Positions 62,701-64,000 of a stretch of 64,000 nucleotides of DNA are shown one piece after another. The notes below the pieces were generated by a model. The model was not told the origin of the DNA and searched no databases. It worked only from the letters and a program-made list of their open reading frames with translations. A program made the translations under genes and the position numbers. The DNA is taken from positions 19,124,001 to 19,188,000 of the forward strand of contig OV277863.1 of assembly GCA_922989275.2 (NCBI GenBank), in the 5' to 3' direction. The stretch's first letter is position 1, and each line of letters begins with the position of its first letter. This DNA is from Gari tellinella (lineage: Eukaryota > Mollusca > Bivalvia > Cardiida > Psammobiidae).

Positions 62701-63713
62701 GAATATGACACTCTGCAACTCCTGAGTAACATTTATGCCAAGTATCAAGTAAATCAGGTTGAAAGTGAAGGAGGAGTTCAAAGTACAAGATTTTGCCTGC
62801 CAATTTTAAGACCAATTTCAAGGCCAAAGGTCAAGGTCACAGAGATTTTAAATTTGGGCCTTGCACATCTACTACTCCTGAGTAACATTTATGCCAAGTA
62901 TCAAGTGAATCAGGTTGAAAGTGAATGAGGAGTTCAAAGTACAAGATTTTGAAGAAAGACCGGCCGACGAACGACCGACCGACAGGCTGATTCCAGTATA
63001 CCCCCCTCAAACTCTGTTTGTGGGGGTATAATTAAAGGTATAAAAGGCGTATGTATGGGATAATGGGTTAACTGGGAGAAACTATATATTTTCACCAGGG
63101 TAGCTGCTTCGCTCACCTTCCTGCAGATGGTTCTGTCATGGCTATAGCTCCAATCTTCTTACCAGCTGTCATGGCTGGGATGAATTTCTCAATTTGTTCT
63201 GGTGTTCCATAGTGACTGATGTAAGGCATGACAATGTCAGAGTGAAGACCAAAGCCTGGCCCTGAGCAGTTCACATACATTCTGAAAAGTACAACCAAGT
63301 TCTGAACAAAGTTCTTTTTTACTTGTAAGGGAGAAGTGCCTGGGTCTGTTTAAAGGAGAAAGGAGCACCATGTTTGAGACAGGTGACTGCTTACAATAAG
63401 TTACAGTATATTGAAAATAAAGCAAAAATACTTTTCTGCTTCCTATGTATGAATAATTAGAACAAGTTTTCTGTGGCTCATTTAAATGGTTAAAGAGCTC
63501 AAATCTGTTTGCAGTGGAAATAATAGTTTTTGAAAAACAACAACAACAACATGTTTATTGGGAATGAATAACGTCTCCAGTGTATCTCTTACTGTTGCAT
63601 ACTTACTGTTCCTCCCAGGTAATGGCAGTAGACAGAACATCCCCTCCTATGCCACCATGTTCAGCAATAGTGTTGACACCCAACAGCCCCTGCTCTCCTG
63701 CCTTCTCCCACAC
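29590..63713 (-). CDS. ACADL: ACADL, mitochondrial long-chain acyl-CoA dehydrogenase (6 exons, 5' part outside)
   Basis: Flavoenzyme of the mitochondrial matrix that takes the first step of fatty-acid beta-oxidation: alpha,beta-dehydrogenation of long-chain acyl-CoA, passing electrons to ETF. Exons in reading order are 63713-63607, 63281-63117, 58875-58644, 56028-55813, 31017-30890 and 29764-29590, giving 1023 coding bases from VWEKAGEQGLLGVN to the stop. All five introns are GT-AG and the phases join without a shift. Both acyl-CoA dehydrogenase signatures are present: AMTEPSAGSD across a splice junction, and QMHGGWGFMWEYPIARAFVDA near the end. Comparison with the human protein as I remember it places the first codon here near residue 88; the targeting peptide and N-terminal helices lie beyond the window. 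The Glu in LPQERL corresponds to the known LCAD catalytic base. One intron is about 24.8 kb and contains another gene. Confidence 0.93.
29793..30165. mobile_element. MITE family A copy, worn, in ACADL intron
   Basis: Blocks ACCCATTACTCCATAAATA, GTTCCAATTTATACAATCATGA, GGTAGCTTAAAGCAAATTGAAAG and CCTGTCTTCAAACCTAGAGAC follow the family order with about 100 bp of unrelated sequence inside. Its near end lies under 30 bp from the acceptor of the last ACADL exon. Confidence 0.6.
30419..30655. mobile_element. MITE family A copy, worn
   Basis: Starts GTAACTCATTACCCCATAGC and ends CTTATGGGGTAATTGGTAAAA; both TTAA sites are mutated. The type I core is shortened (GTAGAATGCGCCTTCTAC). Confidence 0.7.
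30890..31017 (-). CDS. ACADL: ACADL exon (FAD/tetramer domain)
   Basis: Acceptor TTTTCTTTCAG before 31017, donor TTTTG|GTGAGT after 30890; 128 bases, 42 codons plus TG. It encodes TIQHKLAEIKTDVCVGRAFV then DNCLRIHNDKGLDSESASMA and KF, matching the C-terminal helical domain of ACADL in length and order. It is separated from the previous exon by about 24.8 kb. Confidence 0.95.
31105..31263. mobile_element. family A MITE, right half only
   Basis: Half-copy from the core (CTTTCATCCTTGTTTAAGC) to TTATGAGGTAATGGGTTAA, TTAA 31260-31263. That TTAA is shared with the adjoining family B element. Confidence 0.65.
31260..31510. mobile_element. MITE family B copy, 251 bp, TTAA type
   Basis: Family B runs between TTAACYCTTTGAACCCTAGT-type and inverse AGTTTCAGGGAGGAAAGAGTTAA-type ends. 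Here TTAA 31260-31263 and 31507-31510. Core at about 31337-31405: type II palindrome CAAACAGTGAAGACCCAGAT..., centre CTCCGAAAGGAG. Three copies in the window are exactly 251 bp. Confidence 0.85.
31513..32112 (+). repeat. family H repeat in ACADL intron
   Basis: Starts near AACAAAAGGGCCTTGAAG...CTCACCTGCTGTAATGAAGC and ends GAGCAAGCTCATGTGAGCTAAAAA, with a worn 3' hairpin. The body has the typical CAAGGGCAGAT and GGTCATATACAATCTGAGCA motifs. A family F element interrupts it at 31715. Confidence 0.65.
31715..31890. mobile_element. MITE family F copy, right end lost
   Basis: Starts CAGGGCTCCAGATAA and contains the family F hairpin ACTCATTAGTATCGTCTC.../GAGACGATTCTATTGAGTAG; it fades out after AAGATTTTAGTTTTTGG without the TCTGGAGCCCTG terminus. 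Confidence 0.65.
32276..32478. mobile_element. MITE family E copy, 203 bp
   Basis: Ends CAGTAAAACCTCTCCATTAC and inverse GTAACAATGAGGTTTTACTG; the right TA is present at 32479-32480, the left is AA. Hairpin core CAAGGTGACAGTAAAACAGA/TTTACTGTCACCGTCGC. Confidence 0.8.
32745..32992 (-). repeat. tRNA-Ala-derived SINE
   Basis: Reading the minus strand from 32992, the head is TGTATAGCTCAGTGGTAGAGC (A box), an anticodon-arm-like TCCACTTGCAGTGCGGGA with TGC in the loop, and GGGGTTCAATCCCTGG (B box), the order of a tRNA-Ala. About 180 bp of body follows, ending in a tail whose relatives occur at 11722-11766 and 14215-14255. A pol III-transcribed SINE is the best explanation; it is not a functional tRNA gene. 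Confidence 0.75.
33203..33287. repeat. inverted repeat, ~30-bp arms
   Basis: CATCTAATCATGTCTTGTGA... pairs with ...ATCACAAGACAGGATTAGATG across a short loop, with a few mismatches. No terminal repeats or target duplication located. Confidence 0.55.
33381..33586. mobile_element. MITE family D copy, core-deleted, 206 bp
   Basis: Starts CAGTGGAGAAAAGGTTATTC and ends ACGTTTTCTCCACTG with TA after it. The type II core is reduced to CAAACAGTTTGGAGTCGGATCAGGCTCCAAACTGTTTG-like arms: about 40 bp of the palindrome centre is gone, accounting for the length difference from 246 bp. Confidence 0.8.
33852..34645 (+). repeat. family H repeat with internal tandem units
   Basis: Starts AACAAGAGAGCCTTGAAGGC, ends CCTGAGCAAGTTCAGGTAAGC. 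The body repeats TATGGTCATATACAATCTGAGCAAGTTTGAG at intervals, with one 36-bp unit duplicated immediately (34268 and 34304 area). Non-coding. Confidence 0.7.
34860..35110. mobile_element. MITE family B copy, 251 bp
   Basis: TTAA 34860-34863 and 35107-35110; start TTAACTCTTTCCTCCCTGAA, end GGGTTCAAAGGGTTAA. Type II core with CTCCTTTCGGAG centre. Opposite orientation to the copy at 31260. Confidence 0.85.
35283..35592. repeat. inverted repeat pair, ~45 bp
   Basis: GGTACAGTACTAAACCTTATTAAA (35287 region) recurs inverted near 35547-35592 as TTTAATAAGATTCAGTACTGTAGC; the direct motif GAATTGCCATCGAA.CG also occurs in both halves. Possibly an old MITE; boundaries are unclear. Confidence 0.4.
35940..36130. 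mobile_element. MITE family A fragment
   Basis: Contains TAGCAGATC..GATGGTAGATTAAAGCAG and a type I palindrome with GAGCCTTAAGGTC centre; outer ends lost. Confidence 0.55.
36185..36435. mobile_element. MITE family B copy, 251 bp
   Basis: TTAA 36185-36188 and 36432-36435. Type II core CAAACAGTGAAAACCCTGAT..., centre CTCCTTTTGGAG. Same orientation as 34860-35110 and very similar to it. Confidence 0.85.
36521..36767. mobile_element. MITE family A copy
   Basis: TTAA 36521-36524, start TTAACCCGTTACCCCATAGC; right end TATGTGGGGAATTGGTTA has lost its TTAA. The type I core is worn (GTGCCTTAAGGTCC). Confidence 0.75.
36945..37214. mobile_element. MITE family A copy, 270 bp, inverted
   Basis: TTAA 36945-36948 and 37211-37214; ends TTAACCCATTACCCACATAA and GGGGTAATGGGTTAA. 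The core loop is enlarged (GATTTTTAAAATGCTCC inserted), accounting for the greater length. Confidence 0.8.
37356..37554. mobile_element. MITE family M copy (TTAA type), next to the piggyBac gene
   Basis: Ends TTAACCCTTATGATGCTG and inverse GGCAACACAAGGGTTAA, TTAA 37356-37359 and 37551-37554, 199 bp. Worn type II core (GCAAACAGTGCAGACTCAGA). It ends 48 bp beyond the stop codon of the piggyBac-derived gene; its ends point away from that gene, so it is a neighbour rather than the gene's own terminus. Confidence 0.7.
37603..38892 (-). CDS. piggyBac-derived gene, exon 2 (transposase core)
   Basis: The acceptor TTGTTTGTTTTTTCAG precedes TTTGATGAATTC (FDEFRERSGPNLPDDF...). 429 codons then TGA at 37603-37605. 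Visible family blocks: PLDYFLLLFPMTLM, LGVNILMGIQK, the first catalytic Asp in VSVDKAMVPLRFHHYIPGKP, KVWMLCDAHTAYLAKFEVYL, the second Asp in RHIYFRDYFTSIPLMNSLL, and RFSKKRWHFLFWFMLNCAVV. Codon GAG at 37843-37845 is the Asp-to-Glu change. Translation upstream of 38892 runs into intron, so the in-frame Met at 38916 is not the start. Confidence 0.88.
   Translation of the reverse strand, partial: FDEFRERSGPNLPDDFDPGTARPLDYFLLLFPMTLMTAIVQHTNSYALWKMAQEQTEDDKWEDTGIHEMRAFLGVNILMGIQKCSDLELYWSTDPFLENPFLQNIMTYNRFQKLMQYFYVSDRASEPRQGADNYDNLYKVRLVINTVLETFRQYYTLSREVSVDKAMVPLRFHHYIPGKPIKHGGKVWMLCDAHTAYLAKFEVYLGHQTNQPEYELGNNVVMNLTEHLQNTNRHIYFRDYFTSIPLMNSLLDNGLYACGAVRTNRKGFPQELKKPRDVQIRGEFKALQKGDSNLTATVWKWKNKKLVHHLSTNSDPTAVMYTEQYSRHDVYQLSHPESVHKYDRFMSGVELHNHLRMKYDVGRFSKKRWHFLFWFMLNCAVVNSFIIYKKVSRRQTKKKRFTSSDFRIELMTDLIGGFGKRKRSGIHDM
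37603..47072 (-). CDS. piggyBac transposase-derived gene (PGBD4-like), two exons
   Basis: Two minus-strand exons, 47072-46884 and 38892-37603, join in phase 0 to a 492-codon frame without stops. The N-terminal 60 residues are strongly acidic, then comes the piggyBac/DDE_Tnp_1_7 fold. Of the family's DDD triad, the first Asp (SVDKAM, residue ~227) and second (FRDYFTSIPL, ~302) are kept. The third, normally GVDxxD, reads SGVELHN: Glu at ~413 and Asn at ~416. The C-terminal Cys-rich zinc domain of active piggyBac proteins is absent; the end is basic (GKRKRSG). There are no TTAA-bounded terminal repeats around the gene. The ~8-kb intron contains a LINE with frameshifts, yet this frame is intact, which argues for selection. 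Role unknown; probably a host DNA-binding or recombinase-derived protein. It lies in the 24.8-kb ACADL intron, same strand. Confidence 0.82.
38933..39120. mobile_element. MITE family F copy, 188 bp, 40 bp from a splice acceptor
   Basis: Ends CAGGGCTCCAGATAAG and inverse CTTATCTGGAGCCCTG, flanked by TATATA (38927-38932 and 39121-39126; seven of eight bases match if 8 bp is taken). The core is a hairpin ACTCATTAGAATCGTCTC/GAGGCGATTCTAATGAGTAG. It sits 40 bp upstream of exon 2 of the piggyBac-derived gene. Confidence 0.8.
39797..40251. mobile_element. hAT-type element, 455 bp, CTTGAACA duplication
   Basis: CTTGAACA at 39789-39796 and 40252-40259 is an exact 8-bp duplication splitting a family H repeat. 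Ends TAAAGCTGTCATTGATA and inverse TAGGGCTGTCATTAATAG. Both flanks hold clusters of ATATCGATAT-like motifs. No coding sequence. Confidence 0.8.
40335..40582. mobile_element. MITE family B copy, 248 bp
   Basis: TTAA 40335-40338 and 40579-40582, start TTAACTCTTTCCTCCCTAAA, end AGGGTTCAAAGGGTTAA. Type II core with CTCCTTTCGGAG centre; a three-base deletion near the right end (GTTTTAAGGACG) explains the shorter length. Confidence 0.85.
41785..42598 (+). repeat. family H repeat with ~150-bp internal units
   Basis: Four degenerate units marked by GTCATAATTTGAACAATCTTGGTAGA at 41791, 41930, 42081 and about 42236, then GACGGACGCC-rich sequence and the hairpin AGCTCATCATGAGTC...GGCTCAGGTGAGCTAAAAA. 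It directly follows another family H copy. Confidence 0.65.
42600..43348. other. intron of the piggyBac gene, no exon proven
   Basis: Mostly non-repetitive. On the minus strand ATG at about 43010 opens a few codons to CACCCTG|GTAAGA near 42973, a reasonable donor, but no partner exon or homology is visible. Left as unassigned. Confidence 0.3.
44310..44331. repeat. poly(A) tract
   Basis: A run of about 22 A, possibly the tail of a retroposed sequence, although no source transcript was recognised to its left. A short (ATA)n tract follows near 44525-44545. Confidence 0.6.
44965..46490 (+). pseudogene. LINE reverse transcriptase relic (jockey/CR1-like), two frameshifts
   Basis: Three overlapping frames (44970-45353, 45416-45790, 45726-46403) together give RT homology: LPKDWRDANISSIFKKGDK, NYRPVSLTSVTCKLLEH, FSKAFDTV, then after a frameshift near 45335 GVPQGTVLGPLM and the catalytic LFADDCLLY, then after another near 45720 YLGLQISNDLKWNKHI, MEYGATIWNPYLK and a terminal HWNHLPENI. 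The endonuclease part is absent. The 3' tail ends in a short ACAGAT tandem. It lies in the intron of the piggyBac-derived gene on the opposite strand. The relic is not active. Confidence 0.88.
46884..47072 (-). CDS. piggyBac-derived gene, exon 1 (acidic N-terminus)
   Basis: ATG at 47070-47072 in a fair context (A at -3, G at +4). 63 codons, MAHNSDVDAIWASIFNSDEE then an Asp/Glu-rich stretch, ending NDGWTDRFTNLA and donor GCG|GTGAGT. Acidic N-termini followed by a W-containing motif before the conserved core are usual in piggyBac-derived proteins. The phase-0 donor matches exon 2. Reading on past the donor gives only intron sequence. Confidence 0.75.
47139..47146 (-). promoter_or_regulatory. 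TATA box of the piggyBac-derived gene
   Basis: TATAAATA on the minus strand, 67 bp upstream of the ATG, followed closely by GCGGCCAATAAT. A start site about 30 bp downstream would give a ~40-bp leader. Further upstream (47179-47187, minus) TTTCCCGCC matches the E2F consensus. Position and consensus only; no expression data. Confidence 0.5.
47401..48385. mobile_element. ~1-kb inverted-repeat element
   Basis: GAAGTTCTTAATTGCATAAT... through CAGTCATGGGACATAATTATTCGCCACC (47401-47533) recurs inverted at about 48288-48385. The left arm contains an extra palindromic insert (TATACCAAATTTGGTATA-like, about 47466-47502) absent from the right arm. No coding sequence. The first base after it begins another element at 48386. 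Confidence 0.65.
48386..49740. mobile_element. hAT-like element with CAGGGGCGTGTC ends
   Basis: Left end CAGGGGCGTGTCAGG, right end inverse CAGGGGCGTGTCTGG, both followed inward by TTACGCACT. CAGGGGCG termini are classic for hAT. No clean 8-bp duplication was found. Inside, 48486-48590 is a large hairpin (CATTTTGAGGCGTATTTAGA with its inverse). No transposase. Confidence 0.65.
49985..50580 (+). pseudogene. LINE reverse transcriptase C-terminal fragment (RTE-like)
   Basis: The open frame ending at 50578 encodes VKTAWGKFRELLPILTSR, SCIRSVMLYGSECWAL, RMIRWICHIK-like (RAMIRWICHIKSD), LRANRLRWFGHVERSSG and KKTGRPKKTWRETIRQD, the characteristic post-RT tail of RTE/CR1-type LINEs. The RT catalytic region is missing, so it is a 5'-truncated relic. 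The upstream 150 codons of the same frame lack homology. Confidence 0.8.
50631..51398 (+). repeat. family H repeat, full length
   Basis: Starts AACAAGAGCCCCATGGGGCA...CGCTCACCTGAGAATAGC and ends AGCTCACCTTGAGCCTTTGGCTCAGGTGAGCTAAAAA. The 5' segment also contains a small palindrome (GAGCCCCATGGGGC). The body repeats GGGGCATAATTTGAACAA.CTTGATAGAGGACC twice (about 50718-50760 and 51047-51082). Confidence 0.75.
51399..52752. other. AT-rich spacer in ACADL intron
   Basis: No gene, hairpin or terminal repeat recognised. Phrases such as TTAGTTAAAA.T.TGGTG.GGATTG recur (about 51830 and 52035), suggesting an old duplication. Confidence 0.4.
52753..52910. mobile_element. MITE family L copy, right part lost
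   Basis: TTAA 52753-52756, TTAACCCTTATCATGCTGAA as in the copy at 24911, with half a type II core (GCGTCTGATCTGTATCCAAA..CTGTTTG). Confidence 0.6.
53083..55279 (+). repeat. family H repeat split by a 1.26-kb element
   Basis: Starts AACAAGATAGTCTTGAAGGC..CGCTCACCTG; interrupted at 53440-54702; resumes GCTGATAGATATGGCATTTTC and ends AAGCTCACCCTGAGCTAGCTCAGGTGAGCTAAAAA. The right part has three ~160-bp units marked by GAGAAAGATTGGATAAATATTG. Confidence 0.7.
53440..54702. mobile_element. 1.26-kb element with AGTRTTTTCTC ends, near 8-bp duplication
   Basis: Left end CAGTATTTTCTCTAGAGCC, right end inverse CAGTGTTTTCTCGAGAGCG, with GGGTAAAC on the left (53432-53439) and CGGTAAAC on the right (54703-54710), seven of eight matching. 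A related right end (CGCGCTCTCGCGGTAACACTG) lies at about 62204-62225. No transposase. 53464-53505 is a small inverted repeat AGAGGGTCAAG/TTGACCCTCT. Confidence 0.6.
55280..55627. other. ACADL intron, nothing recognised
   Basis: No supported exon, RNA or repeat boundary. GGCATGTGCTTCCTGGG and GTCATGCCACATGTC are weak inverse echoes and not convincing as an element. Confidence 0.35.
55628..55789. mobile_element. MITE family F copy, 23 bp beyond an ACADL donor
   Basis: Starts CAGGGCTCCAGATAAGAG and ends with a worn TTCTTAGGCCCTG. Keeps ACCCTATGGTGTGACTGCTCATTAG but has lost one hairpin arm. Lies 23 bp from the exon ending at 55813. Confidence 0.65.
55813..56028 (-). CDS. ACADL: ACADL exon (substrate/FAD domain, catalytic Glu)
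   Basis: Acceptor CATTATTATTTCAG before 56028, donor CAG|GTGAAT after 55813; 216 bases, 72 codons in phase 0. It encodes DTAELFFEDVRLPSSALLGK, then ANQGFYYLMQELPQERLIIA and FEETRSYVKQRKAFGKTISK. The Glu of PQER corresponds to the catalytic base that LCAD and isovaleryl-CoA dehydrogenase place at this position. RKAFGK is the conserved FAD-contact loop. MITEs lie 23 bp from each edge. Confidence 0.95.
56052..56409. mobile_element. MITE with CAGC.GTTTTTTT ends, beside an ACADL acceptor
   Basis: Ends CAGCGTTTTTTTTCC and inverse CAGCAGTTTTTTTCACCC, with GTTCC.AATTGG motifs near both ends. No clear target duplication. It begins 24 bp upstream (gene sense) of the exon starting at 56028. Confidence 0.55.
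56435..56620. mobile_element. MITE family E copy, 186 bp
   Basis: TA at 56433-56434 and 56621-56622; ends CAGTAGAACCTCTCTATTA and inverse TAATAGAGAGGTTCTACTG. Central hairpin GTGAAAGTGAAACAG/CTGTTTCACTTTCAC. Confidence 0.85.
56646..57722 (+). repeat. family H repeat containing a 145-bp tandem array
   Basis: Starts AACAAGGGCCACTAAAGCCC..CGCTCACCTGGTACACC and ends AGCTCACCTTGGCACTTTGTGCCAGGTGAGCTAAAAA. The middle is a clean tandem array described separately. GACGGACGGACGG precedes the hairpin. Confidence 0.8.
56771..57600. repeat. tandem array, 145-bp monomer, six copies
   Basis: ATGATTTGACCTAGTGACCT begins at 56771, 56916, 57061, 57206, 57351 and 57495: periods 145, 145, 145, 145 and 144. 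Copies differ at a few positions only; the last is partial. Two monomer variants alternate (GTAGCC.CTAGAGTGTTAACGAGG and GTAGCTTCTAGAGTGTTAACAAGG). Confidence 0.9.
57723..58398. mobile_element. ACADL intron with a worn family A MITE
   Basis: 58018-58245 retains family A blocks (TAATCCATTAGTCTATAAATACGCC, TTACTCCACTAAAGAAAAG, TAGTAGATGG, CATCTGTCTTCAATACTGAAAC); the core hairpin is lost. The rest, 57723-58017 and 58246-58398, shows nothing recognisable. Confidence 0.5.
58399..58597. mobile_element. MITE family F copy, 6-bp duplication, 46 bp beyond an ACADL donor
   Basis: Ends CAGGGCTCCAGATAAG and inverse CTTATCTGGAGCCCTG. CAGTGG occurs at 58393-58398 and 58598-58603, a 6-bp rather than 8-bp duplication. 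One hairpin arm is shortened (ACTCATTAGTCATTAGAGACG). Confidence 0.8.
58644..58875 (-). CDS. ACADL: ACADL exon (beta-barrel domain)
   Basis: Acceptor CTGCTATTCCAG before 58875, donor GCTCAG|GTTAGT after 58644; 232 bases. Its first base completes Ser of the signature AG|SD. It encodes DLQGIRTNAKRDGDDWILNG, SKVFITNGYMADVVIVVAIT, then SAAHGISLFLVEEGMKGFIK and KIGFKAQ. The WILNGSK.FITNG motif is the usual FAD-binding stretch of the acyl-CoA dehydrogenase middle domain. Confidence 0.95.
58929..59911. mobile_element. MITE family A copy split by a family H repeat
   Basis: TTAA 58929-58932 and 59908-59911. The left part reads TTAATCAATTACCCAATAAA..TTATTCCTCCACTAAAGA, the right part TAGTTCAAATTTATACAG..GGGATAATGGGTTAA. 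The core is reduced to AGCTTAAAGCTTCAACCTGC. Confidence 0.75.
58988..59770 (+). repeat. family H repeat inserted in a family A MITE
   Basis: Starts ACAAGAGGGAATGAAGGCCC and ends CCCTGAGCTAGTTAAGGTGAGCTAAAAAT. Because the host MITE is known, the junctions are visible: CACTAAAGA|CAAGAGG and GAGCTAAAAA|TAGTTC. No target duplication longer than one or two bases can be seen. Confidence 0.75.
59912..60426. other. ACADL intron, hairpin fragments only
   Basis: 60028-60075 is a worn type II core (GCAGACCCAGATCCAGTTCC) and 60088-60115 a type I half-arm. No exon or complete element. Confidence 0.4.
60427..60644. mobile_element. MITE family A copy, core reduced
   Basis: Starts CTAACCCTTTACCTCATGGA and ends GGGCAAAGTGTTAA (TTAA 60641-60644). 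The palindrome is cut down to AGTAGGTTGAACTTTCAACCTGC. Confidence 0.7.
60930..62492. mobile_element. 1.56-kb TA-flanked element (family S), CAGTRRAMCCTCC ends
   Basis: Left end CAGTGGAACCTCCCTACAAC, right end inverse CAGTAAACCCTCCACAAACG; TA at 60928-60929 and 62493-62494. Both flanks contain repeated GGCTGTTGTAGGGAGGTGGC-like motifs. No transposase frame. It contains a family B-like end near 61077-61160 and a right end related to 54702 near 62204-62225. Confidence 0.7.
62580..63031. mobile_element. ~450-bp insertion (family T) with a 155-bp internal repeat
   Basis: Its extent is inferred from the interrupted family A MITE. Left AACGGCTATCACTAAAGGTGATAAATACCCCC, right TATACCCCCCTC..GAGTTTGAG-inverse..GTGGGGGTATA: TACCCCC/GGGGGTA near both ends. 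CCTGAGTAACATTTATGCCAAGTATCAAG occurs at 62721 and 62876. GACCGGCCGACGAACGACCG lies before the right end. Confidence 0.6.
63117..63281 (-). CDS. ACADL: ACADL exon (N-terminal/middle domain, signature 1)
   Basis: Acceptor GTTGTACTTTTCAG before 63281, donor GGAAG|GTGAGC after 63117; 165 bases. Its first base completes Gln. It encodes MYVNCSGPGFGLHSDIVMPY, then ISHYGTPEQIEKFIPAMTAG and KKIGAIAMTEPSAG, which with the next exon forms the first acyl-CoA dehydrogenase signature. The apparent Met is internal, not a start. Confidence 0.95.
63497..63585. mobile_element. family D MITE, half copy
   Basis: CTCAAATCTGTTTGCAGTGG..AATAATAGTTTTTGA..TTTATTGGGAATGAATAACGTCTCCAGTG: right half of family D with a CAACAACAA insertion. 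It lies between two ACADL exons. Confidence 0.6.
63607..63713 (-). CDS. ACADL: ACADL exon, most 5' in the window
   Basis: Acceptor ATTATGTTTCAG before 63713, donor GAACA|GTAAGT after 63607; 107 bases, phase 0 at its start. It encodes VWEKAGEQGLLGVNTIAEHG and GIGGDVLSTAITWEEQ (the Gln completed by the next exon), the N-terminal helical domain with the GLLG and GGIGGD turns. The preceding exons, including the start codon and transit peptide, are outside the window. Confidence 0.95.
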
Positions 63714-63732
63714 CTGAAACATAATAGACACG

Positions 63733-63909
63733 GTACTCCAGATAAAAGTGTGTAAACCAGCTTTTTTCCGTATGTACACACCAACCCTTTTTTGTTAGTA
63801 TTCTTTTGAATCGTCACTTTGCGGCGATTCTAATGAGTAGTTACATCAAAAGGTTTGGTGGAGGCATAAGGATTTTACTTTTGAAATACTCATCATATCG
63901 AGAACTCCA
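63733..63909. mobile_element. MITE family F copy, worn, 19 bp from an ACADL acceptor
   Basis: TACTCCAGATAAAAGTG..to..TCATATCGAGAACTCC with the hairpin GAATCGTCACTTTGCGGCGATTC and AATGAGTAGTTACATCAAAAGGTTTG. Ends have decayed. Another family F start (GAGCTCCAGATA) is cut by the right edge of the window. Confidence 0.65.
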
Positions 63910-64000
63910 AATAGAATATTAATTATAGGGAAAATTGCTCCTAGCAACAGTAACCAGAACCATTGAATATGATACAATGCAACTTCGAGAGCTCCAGATA

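Larger units (their letters stand above)
60804..63071. mobile_element. MITE family A copy broken by two insertions
   Basis: TTAA 60804-60807 and 63068-63071. Pieces: 60804-60929 (type I core at 60855-60922), 62493-62579 (TAATCTGCTAGAATTTAGAA..GAAGAAATAAACTAG) and 63032-63071 (ATTAAAGGTATAAAAGGCG..GGGATAATGGGTTAA). The insertions are at 60930-62492 and about 62580-63031. Confidence 0.75.

Noticed and set aside
63117..63298. separate short protein starting at the Met near 63298 or 63280
   Set aside because: This is an internal ACADL exon with clear acceptor and donor sites, continuous with the neighbouring exons.

Overview
The window looks like nuclear DNA of an invertebrate animal, most likely a bivalve mollusc. 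It is AT-rich, its host exons are small and widely spaced with GT-AG introns, and it is saturated with short inverted-repeat transposons (MITEs), decayed non-LTR retrotransposons, a tRNA-derived SINE and dispersed repeats ending in an AGCTCACC...GGTGAGCTAAAAA hairpin of a kind I associate with bivalve genomes. The species assignment is inference; nothing here is bacterial or viral. Two real genes are supported, both on the minus strand. (1) ACADL, the mitochondrial long-chain acyl-CoA dehydrogenase: six coding exons from 63713 down to the stop at 29590, with the N-terminal exons beyond the right edge. Every junction keeps the reading frame. (2) A two-exon piggyBac-derived gene (exon 1 46884-47072, exon 2 37603-38892), about 492 codons and uninterrupted, inside the 24.8-kb ACADL intron between 31018 and 55812. 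Its third catalytic aspartate is replaced by Glu, it lacks the C-terminal Cys-rich domain, and it has a TATA-box promoter and no visible terminal repeats. It is therefore a candidate domesticated transposase rather than a live element. Layout: 1-29 kb is intergenic and consists of nested mobile elements. These include a 5.4-kb element with 8-bp target duplication (2803-8244) inside a MITE, an 840-bp Tc1-like element with two tRNA-like promoter modules (10262-11101), a four-deep nest (18389-19988), a LINE fragment (21193-22440) and a 1.2-kb hAT-type element with a perfect 8-bp duplication (26996-28214). From 29.6 to 64 kb lie the exons and MITE-packed introns of ACADL; its largest intron holds the piggyBac-derived gene, whose own intron carries a decayed LINE inside a 3.3-kb inverted-repeat unit. 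The strongest unexplained signal is modularity. The same ~65-bp palindromic cores (type I: GCAGGTTGAAAGTAAAGCAG...; type II: CAAACAG...GATCAGA...) sit in the middle of MITE families with different termini and different target sites (TTAA, TA, AAAT). A second signal is that one MITE family (family F, CAGGGCTCCAGATAAG ends) sits within 50 bp of four exon edges in two genes. MITE families are lettered A-M, plus F, H (hairpin-ended), S and T, for cross-reference.
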